A stretch of 64,000 nt of DNA from Halorubrum aquaticum. GTDB lineage: Archaea; Halobacteriota; Halobacteria; Halobacteriales; Haloferacaceae. Where the stretch lies: the NCBI RefSeq assembly GCF_900113615.1, contig NZ_FOPZ01000002.1:186001-250000 (forward strand). The letters are read 5' to 3'. Shown piece by piece: positions 40,520-50,143 of the stretch; within the stretch, counting starts at the first letter, position 1, and each line of letters begins with the position of its first letter. Both the position numbers and the translations under genes were made by a program. A model generated the notes under the pieces. It was not told the origin of the DNA. It was given only the letters and a program-made list of their open reading frames with translations, and did not search any database.

Positions 40520-42445
40520 ATGGAGTTCGCCGCGTTCGCCGAGCGGGTGGAGGAACTGGAGGCCGAGCCGGCCGACCTCGAGACGACCGCGATCGTCGCG
40601 GGCCTTCTCGTCGACGCCGGCGACGACCTCGGGACGGTGACCCGGTTCCTGCTCGGTCGGACGTACCCCGCACACGACGACCGAACCCTCGATATCGGTC
40701 CCGCGTCGTGTCGCGAGGCCATCGCCCGCGCCGCCGGTCCGAACGTCACCGCCGACGACGTGGAGGAGCGGCTCGCGGCGCGCGGGGAGATCGGCGCGGT
40801 CGCCGCCGGGTTCGACTTCGGCGGACAGCGGGGGCTCTCGGCGTTCGGCGACGGCAGGAGTTCGCTCACCGTCGCCGAAGTCGACGGGACGCTCCGGGAG
40901 CTCGCAGCCGCGACGGGGGAGGGGAGCGAGTCGCGGAAGGTCGACGCCCTCTTCGGGCTGTTCAACCGGTGTGACCCCGCGGAGGCGAGGACGCTCGCAC
41001 GCCTCGTGCTCGGCGAGATGCGGATCGGCGTCGGCGAGGGGACCGTCCGGGACGCGGTCGCCGAGGCGTTCCTCGTGGAGACCGACGACGAGGAGGATGA
41101 CACGGCGAACGCGACCGACGGCGAAGGGGACGATGACCCGGCGAACGCGACCGACGGCGAAGGGGACGATGACCCGGCGACCGAGACCGACGATGAGGAC
41201 GGCGAGGACGGTGATGCCGCGAACCGGGCGACCGACGAGGCGTACGCGGCCGTCGAGCGCGCGCTCCAGGTGACCAACGATTACGGGCACGTCGCGCGTC
41301 TCGCCCGCGAGGAGGGTATCGAGGGACTGAACGGGGAACGGATCCGGGTCGGCAGGCCGGTCCAGGCGATGCTGGCGCAGGCGGGGACCGCCGCGGACGC
41401 CGTCGACTCGTTCGGCGAGGTCGCCGTCGAGACGAAGTTCGACGGGGCCCGCGTCCAGATCCACTACGCGCCGGGGCCCGACGGGTTCGGGCCGCGGCTC
41501 TACTCGCGGAACATGGACGACGTGACCGACGCGCTGCCGGAGATCGTCGAGTACGTCGCGGACCGGGTCGAGGTCCCGGTCGTCCTCGACGGGGAGGTCG
41601 TCGCGGTCGACGACGACGGCTCGCCGCTGCCGTTTCAGGAGGTGCTTCGCCGGTTCCGCCGGAAACACGACGTGGACCGGATGCGCGAGGCGGTGACCTG
41701 TCGGCTCCACGCGTTCGACTGCCTGCTCGCGGGCGGTTCCGACGCCAAGAGCGACGACGGTTCCGGAGGCGACGCCGCCGGTGACGACCGGATCGACCTC
41801 CTCGAGGAACCCCTCCGCGTCCGCCACGACCGGCTCGTGGACGTCCTGCCCGACGCGGCCGCGGAGCTCCGGATCGTCGACGACGCGGAGGCGGTCGCGA
41901 GGATCGAGTCCGCGGCGCTCGAGGCGGGCCACGAGGGCGTCATGTTGAAGAACCCGGCGTCGGCGTACACGCCGGGGAACCGCGGGCGCGACTGGCTGAA
42001 ACGGAAGCCCGACGTGGAGACGCTCGACGCGGTCGTGGTCGGGGCGGAGTGGGGCGAGGGCCGTCGCGCGGAGCTGTTCGGGACGTTCCTGCTCGCGGTC
42101 CGCGACGGCGACGACTACGAACCCATCGGGAAGGTCGCGACGGGACTGACCGACGAGGAGCTCGAAGGACTCACGGAGCGGCTGGAGCCGCACGTCGTCG
42201 CCGAGTCCGGGACGGAGCTACGGATCCGCCCGGAGGTCGTCCTGGAGGTCGGCTACGAGGAGATCCAGACGTCCCCGACGTACGGCTCCGGCTACGCCCT
42301 CCGATTCCCCCGGTTCGTCGGCGTCCGGGAGGACAAGTCCGCCGAGGCGGCCGACACCCTCGAACGGGTCGCGAGGCTCGCCGACGGCGAGGCCCGGGCG
42401 GCCGACGGTGACGACGCCGACTCGGCCGACGCCGGCCCGAGTTGA
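40520..42445 (+). CDS. lig: ATP-dependent DNA ligase
   Basis: 641 aa. It joins Okazaki fragments and repair nicks. The N-terminal DNA-binding domain (residues 1-190, LGEMRIGVGEGTVRDAVAEAF) is followed by the adenylation domain with Lys306 in ETKFDGARVQIHY, then LDGEVVAVDD, EGVMLKNP, DWLKRKPD, and the OB-fold domain ending RFPRFVGVREDKS. Between domains, residues about 193-235 are an acidic insertion containing a duplicated 12-residue unit (see 41105-41176), and a second Gly/Asp-rich insertion lies near 408-425. Confidence 0.96.
   Translation: MEFAAFAERVEELEAEPADLETTAIVAGLLVDAGDDLGTVTRFLLGRTYPAHDDRTLDIGPASCREAIARAAGPNVTADDVEERLAARGEIGAVAAGFDFGGQRGLSAFGDGRSSLTVAEVDGTLRELAAATGEGSESRKVDALFGLFNRCDPAEARTLARLVLGEMRIGVGEGTVRDAVAEAFLVETDDEEDDTANATDGEGDDDPANATDGEGDDDPATETDDEDGEDGDAANRATDEAYAAVERALQVTNDYGHVARLAREEGIEGLNGERIRVGRPVQAMLAQAGTAADAVDSFGEVAVETKFDGARVQIHYAPGPDGFGPRLYSRNMDDVTDALPEIVEYVADRVEVPVVLDGEVVAVDDDGSPLPFQEVLRRFRRKHDVDRMREAVTCRLHAFDCLLAGGSDAKSDDGSGGDAAGDDRIDLLEEPLRVRHDRLVDVLPDAAAELRIVDDAEAVARIESAALEAGHEGVMLKNPASAYTPGNRGRDWLKRKPDVETLDAVVVGAEWGEGRRAELFGTFLLAVRDGDDYEPIGKVATGLTDEELEGLTERLEPHVVAESGTELRIRPEVVLEVGYEEIQTSPTYGSGYALRFPRFVGVREDKSAEAADTLERVARLADGEARAADGDDADSADAGPS
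41105..41176 (+). repeat. Two exact 36-bp copies inside the DNA ligase gene
   Basis: 41105-41140 and 41141-41176 are identical, encoding 12 residues each (ANATDGEGDDDP). The in-frame duplication lengthens the acidic inter-domain linker without disturbing catalytic motifs. The lack of synonymous differences points to a recent event. Confidence 0.9.
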
Positions 42446-42494
42446 GCGCGACGCACGCGAAAGCCGCTTCCGGGTCGGGCCCGTACCGACGCCC

Positions 42495-43349
42495 ATGCCC
42501 GACCCCCTCGGCGACGCGGCGCGCCGGCGACTCACGGAGGCGGCGACGAACCGGCTCGCGGCGCGCGGGTACGACGTCTCCCGACCGGAGACCCGAGCGG
42601 AGCCGCCGGCGCTCGCCGTACGGGGCGAGGAGGCGCTCGGGATCGAGCCGCTCACCGAGGCGGACGCGACGCCGACCACGGTCGTCTCCCGTCTCGGTCA
42701 CGCGCTCGACCGCGACCGACGAGCGCTGTTCGTCGTCGCCGACGCCGCCGTCGCGGACGCGGTTCGGTCGTTCCTCACCGACCCGCCGCTCCTCGTCGCC
42801 GAGTCCGACGGTCGCCGGACGTTCCACGCGGGTCCCGACAGGATCCCCGTCGACACCGGCGGGATCCCGGGGGCCGCCGGCGGGTACGCCTGCGTTCGAG
42901 TCGACGACCTCGCCGGTCGGGAGTCGGGGATCGACGCGGATCCCGCGTTCCGCTGGCGGGAGACGGACACCCCGGTCGGCCCGGTCCCGTCCGTAGCCGG
43001 GGTCGACTCGGCCGCGATCGACCCGGACGGACGACCTGCCGTCCCTCGACTGATCTGCGAGGTCGACGACCGTCCCGTCGCCGTGCTCGGCGGTACGGAG
43101 AGCCTTCGGACGCCGCCATCCGAGGCGTTCCCGTACGTCTACCGGCGCGATCCGGCGGACAAGCGGTTCCGCGTCCGTCGCGGCGACGACGGGACGGTCG
43201 TCGAGACCGTGAGCGGCTTCGCGCCGATGCGTGCCGCGGGATACGTCCCCGTTCCGATGCCGCTCGTTCCCGAACACGTCGTCGGGCCGGACGTCGACGT
43301 CGACGAGGCGTGGGACCTCGTCGTCGGGGAGCGTATCGGAGGCGGATAG
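42495..43349 (+). CDS. Haloarchaeal conserved hypothetical protein
   Basis: A 284-aa soluble protein with no recognised motif. The N-terminal half has helix-strand alternation (RRRLTEAATNRLAARGYDV, ALFVVADAAVADAVRSFL). The middle holds a PRLICEVDDRPVAVLGGTESL strand pair, and the C-terminus a VPVPMPLVPEHVVGPDV segment. The ATG at 42495 avoids 29 Arg-rich codons upstream. It follows the ligase by 49 bases on the same strand, so cotranscription is possible. Confidence 0.75.
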   Translation: MPDPLGDAARRRLTEAATNRLAARGYDVSRPETRAEPPALAVRGEEALGIEPLTEADATPTTVVSRLGHALDRDRRALFVVADAAVADAVRSFLTDPPLLVAESDGRRTFHAGPDRIPVDTGGIPGAAGGYACVRVDDLAGRESGIDADPAFRWRETDTPVGPVPSVAGVDSAAIDPDGRPAVPRLICEVDDRPVAVLGGTESLRTPPSEAFPYVYRRDPADKRFRVRRGDDGTVVETVSGFAPMRAAGYVPVPMPLVPEHVVGPDVDVDEAWDLVVGERIGGG

Positions 43350-43384
43350 TCACCCTCAAGGGTCGAGCGCCCGGATCGCGGGGC

Positions 43385-44119
43385 ATGACCGTCAGGTACG
43401 ACGACCTCTCCGTGGAGTGGCTCGGATACGCGACCGCCCGCGTCTCCGCCGACGACGGGCCGGTGGTGTATACGGACCCCGGTCGATACGGCGTTCTCGA
43501 CGACTACTGGGCTCGTGACGGCGACGTGGTCGTCGTCACCCACGACCACCACTACGATCCGGCGGGGATACGCTCGGTCGCCGACGCGGACGCGACGCTC
43601 GTGATCTACGACGCCGTCGATCCGGAGCGGATCGGTCGCGACGTGGAGTCGATCGAGGCGCTCTCCGCCGACTACGACGTGGTTCGCGTCGACGACGAGG
43701 CCCGCATCGACGTCGAGACCGACGACGGAACCGTCACCGTCTGGACGGTCGCCGCGCACAACGAGCCGAACGGTCCCTGTGCGAGCGACGACGGGACGGT
43801 CCCGCACCCGGAGGGGTTCGGCTGTGGCTTCCTGTTCTCGGTCGGAGACCGGACCGTGCTTTGGCCCGGCGACGGCGACGCGCTCGACGGACTCGCCGAA
43901 CTCGACGTGGGCGTCCTCCTCGCGAACATCGGCGGCGGCGGGATCGTCTCCGACCGTCACGCCGCCGCCGACCTCGCGGAACGCATGGCTCCCGAGCTAG
44001 TCGTCCCGATCCACTACGACACCTTCGACGACCTGGAGGCGGACGGAGAGGCGTTCGCCGGCGACGTCGCGTCCCGGTCGATCCCGGTCGCGCTCGACGA
44101 GCGCTCCACGAACGGGTGA
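43385..44119 (+). CDS. Metallo-beta-lactamase-fold hydrolase (UlaG/RNase-Z-like)
   Basis: 244 aa. The metal motif His-x-His-x2-Asp appears as THDHHYDPAG near residue 58. Further ligands are in WTVAAHNEPNG, LWPGDGD and VVPIHYDTF, as in UPF0173/UlaG-type metal-dependent hydrolases. Four Cys in the middle (CASDD, CGFLF) are not conserved features. The substrate is unknown. It follows the hypothetical gene by 35 bases on the same strand. Confidence 0.88.
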   Translation: MTVRYDDLSVEWLGYATARVSADDGPVVYTDPGRYGVLDDYWARDGDVVVVTHDHHYDPAGIRSVADADATLVIYDAVDPERIGRDVESIEALSADYDVVRVDDEARIDVETDDGTVTVWTVAAHNEPNGPCASDDGTVPHPEGFGCGFLFSVGDRTVLWPGDGDALDGLAELDVGVLLANIGGGGIVSDRHAAADLAERMAPELVVPIHYDTFDDLEADGEAFAGDVASRSIPVALDERSTNG

Positions 44120-44161
44120 GGGAGCCTCGAGACGCACGACGGGTGGGGGTGACCCCGGAAC

Positions 44162-45175
44162 CTACTCCTCGGTCTCGTAGGGCTCGCCGACGACCGCCGG
44201 GATCCGGGTCTTCCCGTAGGCCGTGAGGACCACGAGCACCGCGACGTACGGCAGCAGGTTGACCAGCCGGGCCGAGACCTCGATCCCGACCGTCTGGAAC
44301 TGGACGTTCAGCATGTCCAGCGCGCCGAACAGCAGCGCGGCCGCCGCGGCACCGACCGGGTTGTAGTTGCCGAACAGGTACGCCACGATGGCGATCCAGC
44401 CGCGACCGTCGACCATCGTCGAACCGGTTCCCACGAAGTTCCCGGCGTGAGCGAGCAGCACGGCACCGCCGAGTCCCGCCATCGCGCCGGAGAAGACCAC
44501 CGTCGCGTAGCGGACGCGATTCACGTCGACGCCGGCGGTGTCGAGCGCCTCCGGGTTCTCCCCGGCGGCCTGTATCCAGTAGCCGTACCGGGTGCGGTAG
44601 AGGAACACCCAGGCGACGCCGACGAGGACGATCGTGAGGAACACGAGCGGCGACTGCCCGAGCGCCAGCTCGTTGATGTTCGTGAGCCCCGGGCTCGACC
44701 GGCTCCCCCAGATGAGCGCCGCCGCGAACGGGGCGAACCCGAGGCCGACGAACCAGACCGCCAGCCCGGCGACGATCTGGTCGGCCTTGTACCGGATCAA
44801 CAGGACGGCGAAGATCACGGTCAGGAGCGTCGTGACGGCGACCGCGACGAGGATCGCGGCCCAGACGTGTCCCTGCGTCGGCGAGGTCCCGCCGAGCGCG
44901 AACATCGTGCCGGCCGTGGTGAACGCGCCGATGATCATGAACCCCTCGAGGCCGATGTTGAACACGCCGCTCTTCTCGGCGTACAGCCCGCCGATCGCCG
45001 CGAGCGCGATCGGGGTCGCCATCTCAAGCGATCGAGTGACGAATCCCCAGGTGATCAGCCGGGAGAGGTCGACGTCGAACCCGAGAGCGAGGACCGCGGC
45101 GAGCGCCGCGAGGACGACGAGCGTGATCCCGCCGAGCCGGAGCCGAGCGGCGTCGAGGTACTCGGAGCCGCTCAT
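44162..45175 (-). CDS. BMP-type nucleoside ABC transporter permease 2
   Basis: A 337-aa inner-membrane permease of the RbsC/YufQ class with eight to ten helices. Family segments are GGLYAEKSGVFNIGLEGFMIIGAF, YRTRYGYWIQAAGENPEALDTAGVDVNRVRY, and IVAYLFGNYNPVGAAAAALLFGALD. It is the last gene of the transporter operon; its start overlaps the stop of permease 1. With 45172-47882 and the lipoprotein at 47935 it forms a complete importer, predicted for nucleosides. Confidence 0.92.
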   Translation of the reverse strand: MSGSEYLDAARLRLGGITLVVLAALAAVLALGFDVDLSRLITWGFVTRSLEMATPIALAAIGGLYAEKSGVFNIGLEGFMIIGAFTTAGTMFALGGTSPTQGHVWAAILVAVAVTTLLTVIFAVLLIRYKADQIVAGLAVWFVGLGFAPFAAALIWGSRSSPGLTNINELALGQSPLVFLTIVLVGVAWVFLYRTRYGYWIQAAGENPEALDTAGVDVNRVRYATVVFSGAMAGLGGAVLLAHAGNFVGTGSTMVDGRGWIAIVAYLFGNYNPVGAAAAALLFGALDMLNVQFQTVGIEVSARLVNLLPYVAVLVVLTAYGKTRIPAVVGEPYETEE

Positions 45176-46305
45176 TCGGCGTCACCTCCGAGTCCCGTGC
45201 GCGCAGCGATCATCCGGAACAGCTCCGGAGCCGCGACGAAGAGGACCACGAGTCCCACGATCCCGTCGATCAGCTGGACGGGAATGTCGCTGTTGATCTG
45301 AACGTGTGAGCCCGCCGATTCGAGTCCGCCGAAGAGCAGCCCGGCCGGGAGCACGCCCACCGGGTTGTTGGCCGCGAGCAGGCTCACGGCGATCGCGTCG
45401 AACCCGTAGTTGCCGATCCCGGAGGGGTCGGTGTAGTATCCCTGGATCATGATAACGAAGAGCGCGCCCGTCAGCCCGGCGACCATCCCGGAGAGCGCCA
45501 TCGTCGAGATGACCATCCGCTTCGCGTCGACGCCCGAGTACGTCGCCGCGGTGTCCTGATACCCGCTCGTCACCATGTCGTACCCGAATCGGGTTCGCGT
45601 CATGATTACCGCGATGAGCGCGACCACGCCGAGCATGAGGAGGATCCCGACGATCGACAGGTTGGGATCGCCGAAGACGACCTGGGGAAGCCCCACGCTC
45701 TCGGGGAGCCGCCGGGTCCGCGTCGCCGTCGCCTCCGGAGCCCCGAACGGACCCGCGACGAGCCAGCCGACGAACCCGGTGGCGATGAAGTTCAACATGA
45801 TCGTCGTGATGATCTCGTTCGCGTCCCCGTACGCCTTCATCACGCCGGGAAGCGCGCCGTAGAGGCCGCCGGCGACGACGCCGACGGCGGTCCCGAAGAG
45901 CATCAGGACGATCCCGCCGACCGCTCCGGAGGGCACGAACGCGCCGAGCCAGACGATCGAGACGACGGTGGAGAACCCGCCGACGACGAACTGTCCTTGA
46001 ACCCCGATGTTGAACACGCCGGCGCGGAACGCGACCGCGACCGCGACGCCGGTCATGACGAAGATCGTCGTGCTCCGGAGCGTCCGGGCGATCGCCCGCT
46101 CGCTCCCGAACGCCCCGACGAGCAGTTGATTGGCGAACCGGATCGAGTCGTAGCCGGCGGCCGCCGCGATGACGAGCCCGATGAGGAGCGCCAGCGCCGT
46201 CGACGCGATCCCGATCCCGATCCGTTCGAGCACCGACGCGTCGAGCAGACGGGCCGCGAGCGCGCCGAGCGCGCCGCCGTCCGATCCGGTCTCGGAACCG
46301 CTCAC
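45172..46305 (-). CDS. BMP-type nucleoside ABC transporter permease 1
   Basis: A 377-aa YufP-class permease. Hallmarks are FRAGVFNIGVQGQFVVGGF, LPGVMKAYGDANEIITTIMLNFIATGF, and the coupling loop TRTRFGYDMVTSGYQDTAATYSGVDAKRMV. It overlaps the ATPase gene upstream and permease 2 downstream by four bases each. Confidence 0.93.
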   Translation of the reverse strand: MSGSETGSDGGALGALAARLLDASVLERIGIGIASTALALLIGLVIAAAAGYDSIRFANQLLVGAFGSERAIARTLRSTTIFVMTGVAVAVAFRAGVFNIGVQGQFVVGGFSTVVSIVWLGAFVPSGAVGGIVLMLFGTAVGVVAGGLYGALPGVMKAYGDANEIITTIMLNFIATGFVGWLVAGPFGAPEATATRTRRLPESVGLPQVVFGDPNLSIVGILLMLGVVALIAVIMTRTRFGYDMVTSGYQDTAATYSGVDAKRMVISTMALSGMVAGLTGALFVIMIQGYYTDPSGIGNYGFDAIAVSLLAANNPVGVLPAGLLFGGLESAGSHVQINSDIPVQLIDGIVGLVVLFVAAPELFRMIAARTGLGGDAE

Positions 46306-47882
46306 GACGAGACACCTCCGTCGGCGTCGGCGGACTCCGATCCGTCACCCGATCCCTCCGCCAGCGTCCGGCCGGCCATCAGGAGTCCGAGTTCGGACTC
46401 GGTGACTGCCTCGGGGTCGACGACGTCGATGAACTTGCCCTCGTACATCACCGCGATGCGGTCGGAGAGCTTCTGGATCTCCTCGAGCTTCGAGGAGACC
46501 ATCAGGACTCCGACCCCTTCGTCCCGGAGTTCCATCAACCGCTTGTGGATGAACTCGATCGACCCGATGTCGACGCCGCGGGTCGGGTGCGACGCGACGA
46601 GGACCTCCGGGTCGTGGCCGATCTCCCGCCCGACGATGAACTTCTGTTGGTTGCCGCCCGAGAGCGACTCCGCGTCCGTCTCCGGGTTCGGCGGCTGGAC
46701 GTCGTACTCCTCGATGACGTCTGCGGCGTGGTCGTTCACCGCCTCCCAGTTCAGGATCCCGTTCTCGGCGTACGGTTCTATCGTCTGGTTGCCGAGGAGG
46801 GCGTTCCGCTGGAGCGTGTACTCCTGGACGAGCCCTTCGGTCTGTCGGTCCTCGGGGATGTAGGCGATCCCGTCCTCGATCCGGTCGCGGCGGCTCCGGT
46901 CGGCGATGTCGGTCCCGTTCAGCCGGACGGTGCCGGCGGACGGCCGACGCAGCCCGGTGACGCCCTCGATGAGTTCGCTCTGTCCGTTGCCCTGGACGCC
47001 CGCGATGCCGAGTATCTCGCCCTCGTGAACGGTGAGGTCGACTCCCTCAACCTGTTCGCGGCCGCGGTCGCCCGGCACGCGGAGCCCCTCGACTTCGAGG
47101 ACGGGACCGCCGGTTCCGGGTTCCCGCTCGAGGCGATCGAAGAGGACCTCGCGGCCGACCATCATCCGGGCGAGGTCCTGTTCGGTCGTCTCCGCGGCGG
47201 GGACCGTGCCGACGGCCTTCCCGTCCCGAAGGACGGTGATGTCGTCCGCGATCTCGAGGGCCTCGTCCAGCTTGTGGGAGATGAAGATCAGCGATCGACC
47301 GTCCGCACGGAGGTCGTTCATCACCTCCATCAGACCGTCGACCTCCTGGGGGGTGAGCACCGCCGTGGGCTCGTCGAGGACGAGTATCTCCGCACCCCGG
47401 TAGAGGCTCTTGACGATCTCCACGCGCTGTTGTGCGCCGAGGTCGAGGTCCTCGATGGCCGTGTCGAGGTGTCGGTCGATGTCGAACCCGTATCGCTCGC
47501 AGATCTCCTCGATGTCGGCTCTGGCGCTCGCCTCGTCGACGGTTCCGCCCTCCGTCGGCTCGTGACCCAGGATGACGTTCTGGAGGACCGTCATCGGCTT
47601 CACCAGCTGGAAGTGCTGGTGGATCATGCCGATCCCGGCGTCCATCGCGTCCCGTGGCGACTCGAAGGTCCGCTCCTCGCCGTCGACGTGGATCGTTCCG
47701 CTGTTCTGGTCGTACAGGCCGTACAGGACGCTCATCAGCGTCGTCTTGCCCGATCCGTTCTCGCCGAGGAGGGCGTGGATCGACCCGTTCTCGAGCGTGA
47801 AGTCGACCTCGTCGTTGGCGACCACGTCGCCGAACCGCTTCGTTATCCCCTCGAGACGGACCGCGGGTGCGTTACGCGTCAT
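46302..47882 (-). CDS. BMP-type nucleoside ABC transporter ATPase (tandem domains)
   Basis: 526 aa with two ATPase domains, as in RbsA/YufO. The first has an intact Walker A (LLGENGSGKTTLM) and Walker B (ILVLDEPTAVLTPQEV). The second has a degenerate P-loop (AGVQGNGQSELIEGV) but a good signature (LSGGNQQKFIVGRE), the normal pattern for this class. It powers the two permeases encoded downstream. Confidence 0.94.
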   Translation of the reverse strand: MTRNAPAVRLEGITKRFGDVVANDEVDFTLENGSIHALLGENGSGKTTLMSVLYGLYDQNSGTIHVDGEERTFESPRDAMDAGIGMIHQHFQLVKPMTVLQNVILGHEPTEGGTVDEASARADIEEICERYGFDIDRHLDTAIEDLDLGAQQRVEIVKSLYRGAEILVLDEPTAVLTPQEVDGLMEVMNDLRADGRSLIFISHKLDEALEIADDITVLRDGKAVGTVPAAETTEQDLARMMVGREVLFDRLEREPGTGGPVLEVEGLRVPGDRGREQVEGVDLTVHEGEILGIAGVQGNGQSELIEGVTGLRRPSAGTVRLNGTDIADRSRRDRIEDGIAYIPEDRQTEGLVQEYTLQRNALLGNQTIEPYAENGILNWEAVNDHAADVIEEYDVQPPNPETDAESLSGGNQQKFIVGREIGHDPEVLVASHPTRGVDIGSIEFIHKRLMELRDEGVGVLMVSSKLEEIQKLSDRIAVMYEGKFIDVVDPEAVTESELGLLMAGRTLAEGSGDGSESADADGGVSS

Positions 47883-47934
47883 CGTGTTCTCATGGTGAAT
47901 GATTATAAATTGGGACAGGACCGCGAGGAACCGT

Positions 47935-49050
47935 TCAGCAGCTGGTCGGGCCGCAGGTCAGCTCGATCTCGTCGTTCTCGAAGCCGTCCTTCGCGTCCTG
48001 GATGTTCTGGTTCAGCGCGTCGGGGAGTTCACCCTCGAAGGCCTGCCCGACGACGAAGTCGATGCTGCCCTGTTCGACGGAGAGGTTCTGCTCGCCGACG
48101 TACTCGGAGAAGTTCCCGTTGACGACCGCCTCCGAGACGGTGTACGTCGCCTCGTTGAGCGCCTTGACCGCGGAACCGAGGATGACGTCCTGGTACTGTT
48201 CCTCGGTGACGGACTGGTCGACGTCGACGCCGAGCGCGAAGCGTCCCGCCTCCTGGGCCGCCGAGAAGGCACCGCCGCCCGCCGCGGACGCGGCGTGCCA
48301 GACGATGTCGGCGCCGTCGTCGATCTGCGAGGACGCGACGTCGTTGGCCGCGCCCGTGTCCGAGAAGCTCCCGCCGTAGCCGGTGAGGACCTCGATGCCG
48401 TCGTCGACCCATTCGACGCCCTCGATGTAGGACTGCTCGAACGCGTTGATGAGCGGGATGTCCTCGCCGCCGACGAAGCCGACCGTCGACCCGTCGGGGT
48501 CGGTGGAGCTGCCCTCGTACTCGAAGTCCTCCTGGGTCATCACGCCCGCGGCGACGCCCGCGAGGAACGACATCTCGTTGTTCATCTCGATCCAGCCCGA
48601 GACGTTGTCGGCGTCCTCGACGACGTTGTTGATGAGCATCCAGTTCTGGTCGGGATACTCCCCGGCGTTCGTCGTCAGCGGGTCGGTGTGGTTGTCGCCG
48701 ACGCAGATGATGAGGTCGTAGCCGCTCTCGGCCACGTCGGCCTGGACGGACTCGTACTGTGCTTCCTCGGTCTCCTCGACCGTCGTGTACTCGAGGTCGA
48801 GGTCCTCGGACGCCTGCTCGAGTCCCTGAACCGCGTTGTCGTTGAACGCGTTGTCGTCGAACCCGGCCGGGCTCGAGATGATCGCGACCTGCGTGGTCGA
48901 CCCGCCGTCGCCGCCGTCGTCGCTTCCGCCGCCTCCGCCGCCGAGACATCCGGCGAAGACCGTTCCCGTCGCGAGCGCGCCGCCGGACGCGAGGAGCATC
49001 CGACGATTCACTTCCGCCGACTCGTCGACTTTCGTCCGTCTATCTGTCAT
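47935..49050 (-). CDS. BMP-family nucleoside-binding lipoprotein
   Basis: 371 aa. A Tat lipoprotein signal is present (NRRMLLASGGALATG, lipobox FAGC), then a Gly-rich tether and the Bmp (PnrA/Med) fold: ISSPAGFDDNAFNDNAVQGL, LIICVGDNHTDP, VGFVGGEDIPLINAFEQSYIEGV, DIVWHAASAAGGG. Family members capture purine or pyrimidine nucleosides. The ATG at 49050 was chosen because the upstream in-frame ATG at 49080 touches the TATA box and would lie outside the transcript. It is the first gene of the operon, 52 bases before the ATPase gene. Confidence 0.94.
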   Translation of the reverse strand: MTDRRTKVDESAEVNRRMLLASGGALATGTVFAGCLGGGGGGSDDGGDGGSTTQVAIISSPAGFDDNAFNDNAVQGLEQASEDLDLEYTTVEETEEAQYESVQADVAESGYDLIICVGDNHTDPLTTNAGEYPDQNWMLINNVVEDADNVSGWIEMNNEMSFLAGVAAGVMTQEDFEYEGSSTDPDGSTVGFVGGEDIPLINAFEQSYIEGVEWVDDGIEVLTGYGGSFSDTGAANDVASSQIDDGADIVWHAASAAGGGAFSAAQEAGRFALGVDVDQSVTEEQYQDVILGSAVKALNEATYTVSEAVVNGNFSEYVGEQNLSVEQGSIDFVVGQAFEGELPDALNQNIQDAKDGFENDEIELTCGPTSC

Positions 49051-49470
49051 GGATGTATCCAGTAGTCTCGCATCCTCCATTATAAATTTACTTATTAATG
49101 AGTTGCTGTCTCGGCCGAAACCGGGCGATACTGGATGAAATGTCTTTGATATCGTTCATCACTCTTTCATATCAGACGAATTCTCCCGTAATTTCATTTG
49201 AAATCCGTCGAGTGCCGATCTCGTATCGATCGATGTAAACATATTTTATCTTATGAATGTTCGGACGGATCCGTGTCATCAGGGACCCCGTTCGCCTCGC
49301 TTCGTTTCTTTACTGACGGCGGATCACGCCGAATTCCGACCGCCAGATCGGCGCCCTTTCGCCGTTCATATAATAATTAGTACCTATCTCGCGGTCGAAT
49401 CCGTTCGCGAGGGCGGCCGCTCCACCGCGACCGGCGAACCGTTTTTATCCTCGGCCTCGTAGGACGGCGT
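49051..49470. other. AT-rich intergenic region upstream of the nucleoside transporter
   Basis: 420 bases, markedly AT-richer than the rest of the window (e.g. around 49081-49110, 49235-49255 and 49365-49385). No acceptable coding sequence; small ORFs such as 49253-49462 are not protein-like. It holds the transporter promoter and probably the GNAT promoter (GTTTTTATCC about 30 bases before 49471). Confidence 0.65.
49081..49090 (-). promoter_or_regulatory. TATA box of the nucleoside transporter operon
   Basis: Read on the minus strand as TAAATTTATA; it predicts a transcript start near 49058, just before the ATG at 49050. Confidence 0.65.
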
Positions 49471-50070
49471 ATGTACGTCCGCGACGCCAAGAACCGTGAC
49501 GAGGCGTGGTTACTGGACGCGATCGAGCGGCTGGGGCTCGACGACGTCGCCTTCCGGTCACGGGACTACGTGATCGCGGTCGACGAGGAGACCGGCGATC
49601 GGGCCGGATTCGGGCGGCTTCGGCTCCACCGGGGCGACGACGCGGAACGGATCGAACTCACCGGGATCGGCGTCCTTCCGGAGTGGCGGGGCCGGGGCGT
49701 CGGGGCACACGTCGTCGAGCGGCTCGTCGACACCGCGGCCGCCGAGGGGTTCGAGACGGTGTACGTGCTCACCGACCAGCCCGAGTACCTGACGCAGTTC
49801 GGCTTCGAGGAGGTCGACACCGACGACCTCCCGGCGGCGCTGTCCGACCGGCTCGAGGAGAAGCGCGAGTTCCTCGGCGGCGGCGTGGTCGGCCTCCACG
49901 CCGACGTCGACGACTTCGAGATGCCGGAGCGGCTGCGGGAGGTCTTCAAGAACGCCGACGCCGGCGGCGGGCCTGCGGACGAACCCGACGCCGATGAGTC
50001 GACCGAATCCGCCGAGGACTTCGGGATCGACCCGGAGTCGGCCACCTACAAGTACGACACCGGCCGGTGA
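49471..50070 (+). CDS. GNAT-family N-acetyltransferase
   Basis: 199 aa. The GNAT core has the acetyl-CoA loop WRGRGVGAHVVERLV preceded by ELTGIGVLPE, and the substrate strand YVLTDQPEYLTQFGFEEV. The C-terminal 45 residues form an acidic tail ending with YKYDTGR. The acceptor is unknown. It lies between the nucleoside transporter and the cytidine deaminase, on the same strand as the latter. Confidence 0.9.
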   Translation: MYVRDAKNRDEAWLLDAIERLGLDDVAFRSRDYVIAVDEETGDRAGFGRLRLHRGDDAERIELTGIGVLPEWRGRGVGAHVVERLVDTAAAEGFETVYVLTDQPEYLTQFGFEEVDTDDLPAALSDRLEEKREFLGGGVVGLHADVDDFEMPERLREVFKNADAGGGPADEPDADESTESAEDFGIDPESATYKYDTGR

Positions 50071-50143
50071 TCGGCTCGGACCGTCCCCGACCGCTTCGAA
50101 CCGCGACCCGGCCGCTTATCGGTCCGCCGGTCGAGTGAGGGGC

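Noticed and set aside
49048..49080. Upstream ATG for the BMP lipoprotein at 49080
   Set aside because: It touches the TATA box, so it would precede the transcript start; the ATG at 49050 fits the Tat signal length.
49253..49462. 69-codon ORF in the AT-rich spacer
   Set aside because: No conserved features; lies in promoter-like sequence.
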